A DNA stretch of 64,000 bases from Desulfosporosinus sp. GTDB taxonomy: Bacteria; Bacillota; Desulfitobacteriia; Desulfitobacteriales; Desulfitobacteriaceae. The stretch's first letter is position 1. The number at the start of each line of letters is the position of its first letter. The position numbers and the translations under genes are program-made. Positions 52,577 to 60,250 of the stretch are shown here, one piece after another. The stretch covers positions 297,222 to 361,221 of the forward strand of contig DOPM01000029.1 of the NCBI GenBank assembly GCA_003513495.1, read 5' to 3'. The notes under the pieces are model-generated. The model was not told the DNA's origin. It saw nothing but the letters and a program-made list of their open reading frames with translations, and made no database searches.

Positions 52577-53005
52577 ATGTCACGCGTTCAGATTGTTGTT
52601 CTTATAACCAGCCTTCTGGTAACTGGATTTATCGTTGAACAAGTCCGCCGGCGTCGCTTGGCGGTTGAATATTCTCTGATCTGGATTGTTGCAGGCCTAG
52701 GGATGATTGGTCTTTCTCTCTGGAAAAATGGGGTGGAGTACTTAGCCGACCTTATGGGGATTTATTATGCCCCCTCCGCGATCTTCGTGATTTTTGGAGT
52801 TTTGGTGTTTGTTTTATGTGTTCACTTTTCTTTGGAAATCTCTAAATTAAGTTCGAACAATAGAGTCTTAATTCAACGGATTGCCTTGCTTGAAGACGAT
52901 TTAAAAAAACTCAAAGAACATCCGGCTAATCCAGAAAATCAACTTCTTCAACCACAACTGAATAGGGAGACGGGTACCCCATGGGAATTCGATAAGGACG
53001 TGTAG
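52577..53005 (+). CDS. DUF2304 membrane protein
   Basis: A 142-residue protein with three membrane segments (about residues 3-20, 32-50, 65-85), the RRRRLAVEYSLIW motif typical of DUF2304, and a cytoplasmic coiled coil (about 90-115). GGAGGAG precedes the ATG at 52577. DUF2304 genes are repeatedly found beside DPM-like GT2 genes, as here (8 nt apart), so it is likely an accessory subunit of polyprenyl-phosphate-sugar synthesis. Confidence 0.88.
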   Translation: MSRVQIVVLITSLLVTGFIVEQVRRRRLAVEYSLIWIVAGLGMIGLSLWKNGVEYLADLMGIYYAPSAIFVIFGVLVFVLCVHFSLEISKLSSNNRVLIQRIALLEDDLKKLKEHPANPENQLLQPQLNRETGTPWEFDKDV

Positions 53006-53013
53006 GATAAATA

Positions 53014-53718
53014 ATGAAGATATTAGCTATTGTTCCCGCTTTAAATGAGGCAGCCAATATTGGTTCTGTGGTTCGGGATTTAAAAACAGCATCTCCTTGG
53101 CTCGATGTGCTTGTCATAGACGATGGATCCACGGATCAAACCGCCGAGGTCGCTTATGCCCAGGGGGCTAAGGTGATCTCTTTACCGGTCAACCTTGGAA
53201 TTGGAGGAGCAGTCCAAACGGGGTTTCTTTATGCCGTTAAAAATCAGTATGACGTAGCTTTACAAGTTGATGGAGATGGACAGCATAGAGCAGAAGAAAT
53301 CAAAAAATTAGTCGATCCAGTATTGCATGGGGAAGCAGACGTAACAATCGGATCGAGGTTTTTAGTAAAGACCTCCTATAAATCCGCTTGGCCACGACGA
53401 TTAGGGATTTATCTGTTAAGTAAAACGATCAAGTCCGTTGTGCGTAAGAATTTTACGGATCCTACCTCGGGCTTTCGTGCCTATAATCAAAAGGCCCTGA
53501 GGATTGTATCCACCCATTATTCAACGGATTACCCCGAGCCAGATGCAATTGTAACGTTACTTAAAAACGGTTTACGAGTGATTGAGATTTCCGTGGAAAT
53601 GGATGCTCGGTTGTCAGGGAGTTCGTCGATTACACCCTTTAAGAGCGGGTATTATATGTTTAAGGTGAGTATGGCGATTATTCTTAATTCGATGATGAGT
53701 AGGATTTGGAATGATTAG
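53014..53718 (+). CDS. DPM1-like polyprenyl-phosphate glycosyltransferase (GT2)
   Basis: A 234-residue GT2 enzyme with IVPALNEAANIGSVV, VIDDGSTDQT, NLGIGGAVQTGF and the metal-binding QVDGDGQH, then GSRFL and DPTSGFRAYN. It lacks the C-terminal membrane domain of some relatives. It should load a sugar onto undecaprenyl phosphate, giving the donor for the GT-C enzyme at 51220. It is the last gene of that unit and is followed by a bidirectional terminator. Confidence 0.9.
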   Translation: MKILAIVPALNEAANIGSVVRDLKTASPWLDVLVIDDGSTDQTAEVAYAQGAKVISLPVNLGIGGAVQTGFLYAVKNQYDVALQVDGDGQHRAEEIKKLVDPVLHGEADVTIGSRFLVKTSYKSAWPRRLGIYLLSKTIKSVVRKNFTDPTSGFRAYNQKALRIVSTHYSTDYPEPDAIVTLLKNGLRVIEISVEMDARLSGSSSITPFKSGYYMFKVSMAIILNSMMSRIWND

Positions 53719-53730
53719 ATAGAATAAAGT

Positions 53731-53768
53731 AAAGTCCTTCAGGCAATTAAAATGTCTGAAGGACTTTA
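53731..53768. terminator. Bidirectional terminator
   Basis: AAAGTCCTTCAG pairs with CTGAAGGACTTT around a 14-nt loop; it serves the GT2 gene and the minus-strand transporter-like gene. Confidence 0.88.
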
Positions 53769-53788
53769 TCTATTCTACACTTTGATAC

Positions 53789-54133
53789 CTACTTTCGCGT
53801 GATAATAATTACGCCCAGGCAGATCACTAACACCCCGATGATCTTCGTAGCTGTGAGCTCTTCTTTAAAAAAAGTTGTTCCTATAAAAAGGGCAAAAATA
53901 AAGGCTGTGCTCTGAATCGGGTAAAGATAGCTTAACTCGCCCTTATTGAGAATATAGATCCATAGGACGGAAGCAAAGGCATATACCACAAGTCCCAAAA
54001 TCACATAAGGGCCTAAGAAAAGGCGGAGAAGTTGCCCAAGGCTATGTACTTCCTTTCCGCTGGCGCCTAACTTCCAAAGCGTCTGTCCCGCCACCATGAG
54101 CATAGAATTAAAAATCGTCAATAATACTAACAA
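53789..54133 (-). CDS. Small four-TM EamA/SMR-like protein (ArnE-like)
   Basis: A 114-residue protein with four membrane segments in the single-domain EamA/SMR layout, with GQTLWKLG in segment 1 and YLYPIQSTAFIFAL in segment 3. Its closest functional analogues are ArnE/ArnF, which flip undecaprenyl-phosphate-aminoarabinose. I start at TTG 54133, six bases after GAGGTG; an ATG frame start at 54175 lies inside the promoter. It faces the DPM-like/GT-C genes, which suits a flippase for their lipid-linked sugar, but a general multidrug-type exporter is also possible. Confidence 0.75.
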   Translation of the reverse strand: MLVLLTIFNSMLMVAGQTLWKLGASGKEVHSLGQLLRLFLGPYVILGLVVYAFASVLWIYILNKGELSYLYPIQSTAFIFALFIGTTFFKEELTATKIIGVLVICLGVIIITRK

Positions 54134-54152
54134 TCGTGCCACCTCATTTAGT

Positions 54153-54180
54153 ATTATACAAGATGGAGTGAACAAAGCAA
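54153..54180 (-). promoter_or_regulatory. SigA promoter of the ArnE-like gene
   Basis: On the minus strand TTGCTT and TATAAT are separated by 16 nt, 20 nt before the TTG start. Confidence 0.6.
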
Positions 54181-54319
54181 CAACAGGTCACAATGTCGCT
54201 ATCAATACCATGTACATTGGGTTATATGAGTTAGGTTATAACTATAACAGCAAGTATATAATATAATGGTTATTTAGTTCTTACCTGAACATGAATTTGA
54301 TGAAGTTCCTTGAAATATT

Positions 54320-54328
54320 TGGTATAAT
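54320..54328 (+). promoter_or_regulatory. Extended -10 promoter of the Uma2 gene
   Basis: TGGTATAAT, an extended -10 with no clear -35, 21 nt before the ATG and just ahead of GGAGGAGGGAG. Confidence 0.55.
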
Positions 54329-54349
54329 ATAACGGGAGGAGGGAGATTT

Positions 54350-54928
54350 ATGCCATTATCTAAAGAAGTAAAGAAGCACACGTATGCAGACTACTTAACC
54401 TATCCAGCTGATGAACGATGGGAAATTATTGATGGTATACCCCATATGCAATCAGCCCCAACATGGCAACATCAGGTCGTAAGCGTTCAATTAGCATCAC
54501 AATTCAACGATTATCTTAAAGGTAAACCATGTAGAGTATTCACGGCTCCATTTGACGTTTGTATTCCTGAATACGATGAAAGTGATGAAGAAATTTCAAA
54601 TATTATTGCACAACCCGATATTGTTATGGTTTGTGATGAAAGTAAGCTTAGGAAAACAGGTTATTTCGGCGTACCGTCACTCATAGTTGAGATAGCCTCA
54701 ACATCAACGGCAAGAAATGATAAGCTTTTCAAGTTTAATAAATATGAAAAGACGGGTGTAAAAGAGTATTGGATAGTAGAGCCAGATACAAAACTTGTAA
54801 GTGTATTCATCTTACAGAACAACAACAGATATGGGAGGCCGGAAATATTTACTGAGACCGATAATGTAAAGGTGTCAATCTTCCCTGATCTAGTAATTGA
54901 GTTAAGTACAGTATTCGATTTTGAGTAA
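54350..54928 (+). CDS. Uma2 family (DUF820) putative restriction-like endonuclease
   Basis: A 192-residue PD-(D/E)XK-like protein: YADYLTYPADERWEIIDGIP at the start, QPDIVMV, PSLIVEIASTST and KEYWIVEP, which carry the conserved acidic and glutamate residues of the family. Uma2 proteins are abundant in cyanobacteria and sporadic in Firmicutes; their biological role is unclear. It is monocistronic with its own promoter, ribosome site and terminator, and unrelated to its surface-glycan neighbours, which hints at independent acquisition. Confidence 0.88.
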   Translation: MPLSKEVKKHTYADYLTYPADERWEIIDGIPHMQSAPTWQHQVVSVQLASQFNDYLKGKPCRVFTAPFDVCIPEYDESDEEISNIIAQPDIVMVCDESKLRKTGYFGVPSLIVEIASTSTARNDKLFKFNKYEKTGVKEYWIVEPDTKLVSVFILQNNNRYGRPEIFTETDNVKVSIFPDLVIELSTVFDFE

Positions 54929-54932
54929 ATCA

Positions 54933-54970
54933 AAGCCATTCGCTATTTAATGCACAGCGAATGGCTTTTC
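54933..54970 (+). terminator. Terminator of the Uma2 gene
   Basis: AAGCCATTCGCT pairs with AGCGAATGGCTT and TTCT follows. Confidence 0.88.
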
Positions 54971-54979
54971 TATTTGACC

Positions 54980-55048
54980 ACTGAAGGATCTTTGCAGTTG
55001 ATAGGCTTGAAGGTTCTTCTTTTCGCTGCACTCCTTTCAGAATGACAC
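54980..55048. repeat. Repeat B, long copy
   Basis: It carries CTGAAGGATCTTTGCAGTTG and ends CTTTCAGAATGACACA. Layout and downstream flank (AAATGGGGCTTTTCCAGTGG) match the copy at 38504. Confidence 0.75.
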
Positions 55049-55073
55049 AAATGGGGCTTTTCCAGTGGTTTCC

Positions 55074-55124
55074 GACGGTCCTTCTTGACACGCTAAGCGT
55101 GTCAAAAAGGACCGTCCCCCTGTC
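55074..55124. repeat. Repeat A, palindrome behind the GH18 gene
   Basis: GACGGTCC and GGACCGTC enclose TTGACACGCTAAGCGTGTCAA. It ends four bases before the minus-strand GH18 stop and may terminate that transcript. Confidence 0.85.
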
Positions 55125-55127
55125 ATG

Positions 55128-57179
55128 TTAGCGTAGATGCTGCTTTAGGACTGGAAGGATCACCTCAGAGCTTTTCGGGTTCACCGTCCAGTAAAGGGAC
55201 CATGATCCGACTCCGGCTAGTCCGTATTGACTGAGCAAGCCCATCTTTGCGTTCCAGCTTTGAGCATCGTCGTAGTAAACCGTGTGTGATGCGCCTGTAG
55301 TATCCGTGTAACTAAAATAAGGAACCTGAGAGGCATCTCGTTGGACCGTAATCTTGTACTGGGCAATAAGCTCTGTCACCCCATTGATATCTTTATCTGA
55401 AGTTGTACCATAGAGGGTATTGAGCCCACGTGGCTGACGGGTATAGGGTAAAGCAGGTTTGCCTGTGGAGGTCCAGTCGACTCCGTAGTAGGGAATACCC
55501 ATCAGGACTTTGCGCATGTCAACTCCTTGAGCTTTGGCATAGTTTAAAACCTTTTTAGTCCAATCCACTGGAGCGATAGGGCCAGGGGCTCCATGGCTAT
55601 AGTCGTAGGTCATAATGTGCAAGTAATCAACATATTGGGCAAGATCAGCATAGTGAAACTCTTCGAGCCAGGCTTCAGAACCTGTTCTGGGCATGACGGC
55701 TTGAATTACTAACTTATTTAAGGGGTGAAGCTTGGCATAGAGCTCTTTCATGAACTGAGTGAGATAAGGCCCGGTTTCAGTACTCATAAATTCAAAGTCG
55801 ATGACGATTCCGTCGGCATTGATACTGTTCATCCGATCCATAATCTGGCCGATCAGTTTAGCTCGGGTGGTTGCTGAAGCCATCACGGTATCGACGGTCT
55901 TGGGAGTAGCCCAGGAAGACTGAATGACAGGCAGAACTTTTAAATTGCGGGCCTGAACAGAGGAGGCAAACAGCTTGTAATTATTGGGGTTTGCATCCCA
56001 CCCTCCAACGACATTACCATCGGCTGTATCATCAAGGTAATACCAGCTTGGAGCAATGATATCGGCATAATCCGTAGCTGGGGAGGGAATTGATGTAACC
56101 TGATTGAGCATTCCATTCGTGCCGCCATAACCCCCTTGGGTATATTGAAGGGAAACTCGCGGCTGGACAACACCGGTACGAATGACACTTTCCATCTTAT
56201 AACTAATAACGCCCCACCCCCCGAAAATTGTAAAAGCTGCGCCAGTAGCACGCTGTTCGTTCAGATAAGCAGTCGTTGAGTTGCCTAATTTGGAATTCGG
56301 AATCAATAGAATCGGTGTATTACTTTTCCCGGCAAGAGCTGCTCCCGCTAGGGCATCCGGGAAGTTTTGGCCAGTGGCTACATAAACCTTGGACGTATCA
56401 AACGATAATTGATTCAATACGACGGTGTTCGTCTCATACTGGTCGTATCCGGCATAGCGGGCAGTGACTTTAATGGGTTGAGGCAGTTTACTCAGCTGTT
56501 CTTCGATACTGTCTTTAATCACAGCCTTACCGCCTACCAAGGTGACCTCTGAAACTCCCAGTTCGGTGAGAGCCTCAACTGTTTCTGTTGGCAAGGAATC
56601 CGGACGTGTGAGTAGAACGGGAATTCCTTGAGCGGCAGCATAAGAGGAGATACTTAAAGCATCTGGAAAAAGCGCCCCATTGACTAAAATGGCTTGGCTA
56701 GAACTCGGAGCCGCTACCCGAGCAATCTCTGCAGCGGTTCCGTACTGATCCCATCCTGCAAGACGCTTCGGCAGGATCCCTTGGGCTTTAAGGGACTCTT
56801 CAATCCCTGTCTCTAAGGCGACGGTTCCACCAAGAAGATAGACTTCTTGCGTGCCAAGGCGTTTGAGCTCCTCGGCGACGACAGGAATTAAACGATCTGA
56901 CTCAGTTAGAAGTAGGGGACCCTTGACTTTTTGAGCAAGGACGGTACCCGTCAAAGCATCCGGAAAGTTCCGCCCGGTTGCTAGAACAGCGACAGGAGCA
57001 GAATCCCACCCCCTCTTTGAAATCTCTACCGCCGTATCATACAATGTATTCCCGTAAATGCGATCAGTGACTGATTCCGTAGTTGAAGCCTGTACCGGTA
57101 GTGGAAGAACGGGAGTAAGACTTAGGAAAATTATTAAAGTACAAAAGATACTTATTACCTTATTAGTGATAAAGTGCAT
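55128..57179 (-). CDS. Secreted GH18-type glycosidase with CWB2 wall-binding repeats
   Basis: A 683-residue protein. It has a signal peptide (about 1-32), three CWB2 repeats (about 38-325: TDRIYGNTLYDTA, VYLLGGTVAL, FPDALSISSYAA) and a GH18-like domain (about 340-683). The catalytic pattern DGIVIDFEF has its Glu at about 463, followed by LHIMTYDYSHG and GIPYYGVDW, resembling spore- and wall-associated YaaH/YdhD-type enzymes that act on N-acetylglucosamine linkages. The second ATG (57179) has the better spacing from GAAAGAGG. A SigH promoter lies 42 nt upstream, divergent from that of the protease. Confidence 0.92.
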   Translation of the reverse strand: MHFITNKVISIFCTLIIFLSLTPVLPLPVQASTTESVTDRIYGNTLYDTAVEISKRGWDSAPVAVLATGRNFPDALTGTVLAQKVKGPLLLTESDRLIPVVAEELKRLGTQEVYLLGGTVALETGIEESLKAQGILPKRLAGWDQYGTAAEIARVAAPSSSQAILVNGALFPDALSISSYAAAQGIPVLLTRPDSLPTETVEALTELGVSEVTLVGGKAVIKDSIEEQLSKLPQPIKVTARYAGYDQYETNTVVLNQLSFDTSKVYVATGQNFPDALAGAALAGKSNTPILLIPNSKLGNSTTAYLNEQRATGAAFTIFGGWGVISYKMESVIRTGVVQPRVSLQYTQGGYGGTNGMLNQVTSIPSPATDYADIIAPSWYYLDDTADGNVVGGWDANPNNYKLFASSVQARNLKVLPVIQSSWATPKTVDTVMASATTRAKLIGQIMDRMNSINADGIVIDFEFMSTETGPYLTQFMKELYAKLHPLNKLVIQAVMPRTGSEAWLEEFHYADLAQYVDYLHIMTYDYSHGAPGPIAPVDWTKKVLNYAKAQGVDMRKVLMGIPYYGVDWTSTGKPALPYTRQPRGLNTLYGTTSDKDINGVTELIAQYKITVQRDASQVPYFSYTDTTGASHTVYYDDAQSWNAKMGLLSQYGLAGVGSWSLYWTVNPKSSEVILPVLKQHLR

Positions 57180-57220
57180 TAACATTAACCTCTTTCTCCA
57201 TTTTTTAGATACACCTAATT

Positions 57221-57245
57221 ATTCTTTTAAATGAGATAAAATCCT
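57221..57245 (-). promoter_or_regulatory. SigH promoter of the GH18 gene
   Basis: On the minus strand AGGATTT and AAGAAT have GAAT starting exactly 22 nt from the A of AGGA, a full match to the SigH consensus. Confidence 0.72.
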
Positions 57246-57306
57246 TCCTTGAACAAGGAAATTAGACACTCCAAAATATAACAGGAACATTAACAAGGAT
57301 TTATAA

Positions 57307-57331
57307 AGGAAAGGCGAGAAATTTGTCGAAT
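57307..57331 (+). promoter_or_regulatory. SigH promoter of the subtilisin-like protease gene
   Basis: AAAGGAAAG and TGTCGAAT with the same 22-nt register; the -10 includes TTTGTCGAAT, also a good Spo0A-box match. It is 74 nt before the ATG. Confidence 0.7.
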
Positions 57332-57405
57332 GAATTATACTGGTCTAATCATCAATGATTTCGTTTAATAGGCCAATATAAGATGTATAGAAAGGCGTGG
57401 AAGAG

Positions 57406-59985
57406 ATGTACAAGCGCTGGTTATATCGAACCAAATCGACGCTGCTGTCTCTAGGAATTATAGGGATCATGCTTCTAAACCTGGGGTTCGCAACCATAGC
57501 CCCAATAGTGCCAACAACCCTAAACCCTACGCTGACAGAGCATTCTGACGCTTTTCAAGAAATAACAGGACAAGCAGATCTACCTCAAATCGTCCTCTCT
57601 TTAGCCCCGGAGGCAAATCTTGAGCAGGTAGCTAAGGATTTTGACGCGAAAATTGTGCGTCGAGGTCCCTTGAATTTTGCTACCCTGGAATTCTCCGAAA
57701 GCAGTAATCTGCAAGACCACCTAGAGGCGCTAAAGGATACCCCTGGGATTATAAGTGCGGAAAAAAATCACCCTCGGACAGTTCAAAGCACACCTCAAAA
57801 AATAGTACCGAAGGACACACTTTTCTCGAAGCAATGGCCATTGATTAATCAGGATGTACCGGGAGCTTGGGAGATGGGAGCAACGGGGCAAGGTGTGACC
57901 ATTGCCATTGTTGACACGGGTGTCGCCCTAGAACACCCAGACTTAAAGGGGAATTTGATTCCCGGATACAACTCAATCACGGGAAGCGAAGCAGCGGGGG
58001 CCAATCAAGACAATAATGGGCATGGGACTCAGATGGCCGGAATTGCAGCGGCTGAACTCAACGACATAGGAATTGTCGGAGTAGCCTATCAAGCGAAGAT
58101 TATGCCGATTAAGGCTTTGGGGGCCAAGGGAGTAGGGTATGACGATGCCATAGCCGACGGAATTATTTGGGCAGCAGACCATGAAGCCAAAATTATTAAC
58201 CTTAGCCTTGGGTCAGAACATGGTTCTATTGACTCGAATATTTTGAGGCAGGCGGTGACCTATGCCTATAATAAAGGATGTTTGTTAATTGCCGCCAGTG
58301 GAAATTATGACCCAGAATCCCAAACTAACCCCGGAGTGAGTTATCCTGCCTCTGATCCCCGGGTTCTGGCGATCACAGCTACCGATAAAGGGGGGAAGGT
58401 AACAACCTACTCCGCCACCGGTTCAGCAGTCGATCTAGCTGCACCGGGTGATTATATCCCGACATCAGGATGGAGCCGAGTGGGGGGATCAGGTTACACC
58501 TACGCAAGCGGGACCTCTCTAGCCGCCCCCTTTGTCTCAGGGGAAGCTGCTTTGATTTGGAGCCAACACCCTGAATGGTCTAGAGATGAAGTGGTTCAGG
58601 CTCTCTTACAAGGGACCCAGGACTTAGGCTCTCCAGGACGGGATAACCACTATGGCTATGGACTCGTAGATGTGAAGCTTGCCCTAGCTCTCGCTTCTGA
58701 AACCCTAGATACCCAGACATCCCCAGCAATCGTTAATGCCCGGGGCGGTATTGTCCAAGCTGCAGAAGGGTCTACCCAGATCTCTTTAACCCTTCCTTCA
58801 CAAGCCTTTGACCAAGGGGTGAACGTTAGCTTAAAAGCTATAACCACTCCTGCCGATTTACCTAACGGTGCTGATTTTTTGACCCCGGTTTTTCAGATCG
58901 ATTGGGGAAGCACCTCACCTCAGAAAATGCTCTCCCTGAAATGGAAGGACCCCGCCCTTAAAGGGGACTTTGGAGGGAGTCTATATCGCTGGAATGGCTC
59001 ACGCTGGATCTCTTTAGGTGGGGAAATCAGCAACGGAGAAGCCAGGTTTGGCCTCTATATGCCTGGAATCTATGCCCTTGGAACAGCTCAGGCTAGCGGA
59101 CAGCAAAGCCAGCGCTTCGCAGGGGTCACAGCGGTGGGGACAGCAATCCAGATTTCTAAGGAGACCTTTACTACCGGTGCAGATACCGTTCTCTTGGCTC
59201 AAGTTAATCAGTTTCCAGACGCCTTAGCCGGAGCACCGCTAGCCTATAAACTTCAAGCACCGATCCTCCTCTCTCCAAGCCCAGGGCTTACAGAGGATGT
59301 ACGAGAGGAGCTACAACGACTAGCCCCGAAGACCATTTATCTCTTAGGGGGTCCGGCAGCTCTGTCTGACCAGATCGAAAAGGAACTTCGACAAACCTAT
59401 GAAGTAAAGCGGCTCTACGGCTATACCGCAGAAGGAACCGCTCGGGCTATAGCAGAAGAACTTGGGACGAAGGGCAAGGCTGTCCTTGCCAGTGTACGCT
59501 CCTTTCAAGACGCTCTGGTCATTTCCTCTTGGGCAGCAAGGCAAGGGATACCAATCTTGCTCACTCAAACCCAGGTTCTATCCCCGGATACTCAATCCGC
59601 CTTGCAGGAACTCAGTGTCACAGAGTCTTTAGTGATCGGAGGGACAGCAGTGGTCGGAGCCAAGGTCATGGACCAGCTTCCTTTCCCTAGCCGAATCAGC
59701 GGAGTCACTGCCTATGACACAGCAGCTGCCGTCTTACAAGCCTATCCGCCAACAACCTCTAGGATAGAAATCGCCACGGGAGAAAATTATCCGGATGCCT
59801 TAACAGGAGCAGTACGGGCAGCCTTCTACGGATCAAGGGTGGTTTTGGTACCCACCCAATCAACGATTCCTGCCAATCTAGCCTCTCTCTTAAAATCCTG
59901 GCAGGGACTTCAGGTTGAGTCCTTAGGTGGGATCGCAGCCTTGCCGGAAAAGGTCGTCCAAACCGTACAAGCCTGGATTCAGTAA
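57406..59985 (+). CDS. Secreted subtilisin-like protease with CWB2 wall-binding repeats
   Basis: An 859-residue protein. It has a signal segment (about 10-35), an I9-like propeptide (about 50-130) and a peptidase S8 domain with Asp170 in IVDTGVALEHPD, His206 in NGHGTQMAG and Ser371 in ASGTSLAAPFVSG. An immunoglobulin-like spacer (about 445-560) and three CWB2 repeats (about 566-859) follow. It should mature or turn over surface proteins while held on the wall, possibly including the other CWB2 proteins. I start at ATG 57406; GTG at 57397 is too close to the AAAGG site. A SigH promoter lies upstream. Confidence 0.94.
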   Translation: MYKRWLYRTKSTLLSLGIIGIMLLNLGFATIAPIVPTTLNPTLTEHSDAFQEITGQADLPQIVLSLAPEANLEQVAKDFDAKIVRRGPLNFATLEFSESSNLQDHLEALKDTPGIISAEKNHPRTVQSTPQKIVPKDTLFSKQWPLINQDVPGAWEMGATGQGVTIAIVDTGVALEHPDLKGNLIPGYNSITGSEAAGANQDNNGHGTQMAGIAAAELNDIGIVGVAYQAKIMPIKALGAKGVGYDDAIADGIIWAADHEAKIINLSLGSEHGSIDSNILRQAVTYAYNKGCLLIAASGNYDPESQTNPGVSYPASDPRVLAITATDKGGKVTTYSATGSAVDLAAPGDYIPTSGWSRVGGSGYTYASGTSLAAPFVSGEAALIWSQHPEWSRDEVVQALLQGTQDLGSPGRDNHYGYGLVDVKLALALASETLDTQTSPAIVNARGGIVQAAEGSTQISLTLPSQAFDQGVNVSLKAITTPADLPNGADFLTPVFQIDWGSTSPQKMLSLKWKDPALKGDFGGSLYRWNGSRWISLGGEISNGEARFGLYMPGIYALGTAQASGQQSQRFAGVTAVGTAIQISKETFTTGADTVLLAQVNQFPDALAGAPLAYKLQAPILLSPSPGLTEDVREELQRLAPKTIYLLGGPAALSDQIEKELRQTYEVKRLYGYTAEGTARAIAEELGTKGKAVLASVRSFQDALVISSWAARQGIPILLTQTQVLSPDTQSALQELSVTESLVIGGTAVVGAKVMDQLPFPSRISGVTAYDTAAAVLQAYPPTTSRIEIATGENYPDALTGAVRAAFYGSRVVLVPTQSTIPANLASLLKSWQGLQVESLGGIAALPEKVVQTVQAWIQ

Positions 59986-60023
59986 TCCATCGCTAAGGGG
60001 ATGAATTGGGACAAAAGTCCTGT

Positions 60024-60048
60024 AGGAAAAGGGCCTATCCTGTCGAAA
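60024..60048 (+). promoter_or_regulatory. SigH-type promoter of the amidase gene, displaced by repeats
   Basis: GTAGGAAAA and TGTCGAAA in the 22-nt register (A for the final T of the -10). It is 202 nt before the GTG start; repeat B (60111-60170) and repeat C (60185-60232) lie between. Confidence 0.55.
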
Positions 60049-60110
60049 TCTAAGATAAAGATTAAATTAGATTGTAGTAAGAAAAACGCTATGCATCTTT
60101 TTTCAGATTA

Positions 60111-60170
60111 ATGTCATCCTGAGCGATAGCGAAGGATCTAGGACTTAAGATTCTCACTTCGTTCAATGAC
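60111..60170. repeat. Repeat B copy
   Basis: It reads ATGTCATCCTGAGCGATAGC then GAAGGATCT, ending TTCGTTCAATGACA. Confidence 0.8.
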
Positions 60171-60184
60171 AAAAGCATACTGGC

Positions 60185-60232
60185 TTTTCATTCATCAGTG
60201 GTACTGCGAAGCGGCATGGGGGTCTGATACGT
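60185..60232 (+). repeat. Dispersed repeat C, copy 2
   Basis: TTTTCATTCATCAGTGGT, a 10-nt variable part, then GGCATGGGGGTCTGATACGT. Both blocks match copy 1 at 14320 (minus strand) with single differences, and here too a B element is the neighbour. Confidence 0.75.
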
Positions 60233-60250
60233 GAACAAAGGAGTGATGAA

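Noticed and set aside
48776..60047. TGTCGAA motifs read as Spo0A boxes
   Set aside because: A 7-mer occurs several times by chance in 64 kb, and here it coincides with the -10 of SigH-type promoters, which explains it better. Spo0A binding is left as a test, not a call.
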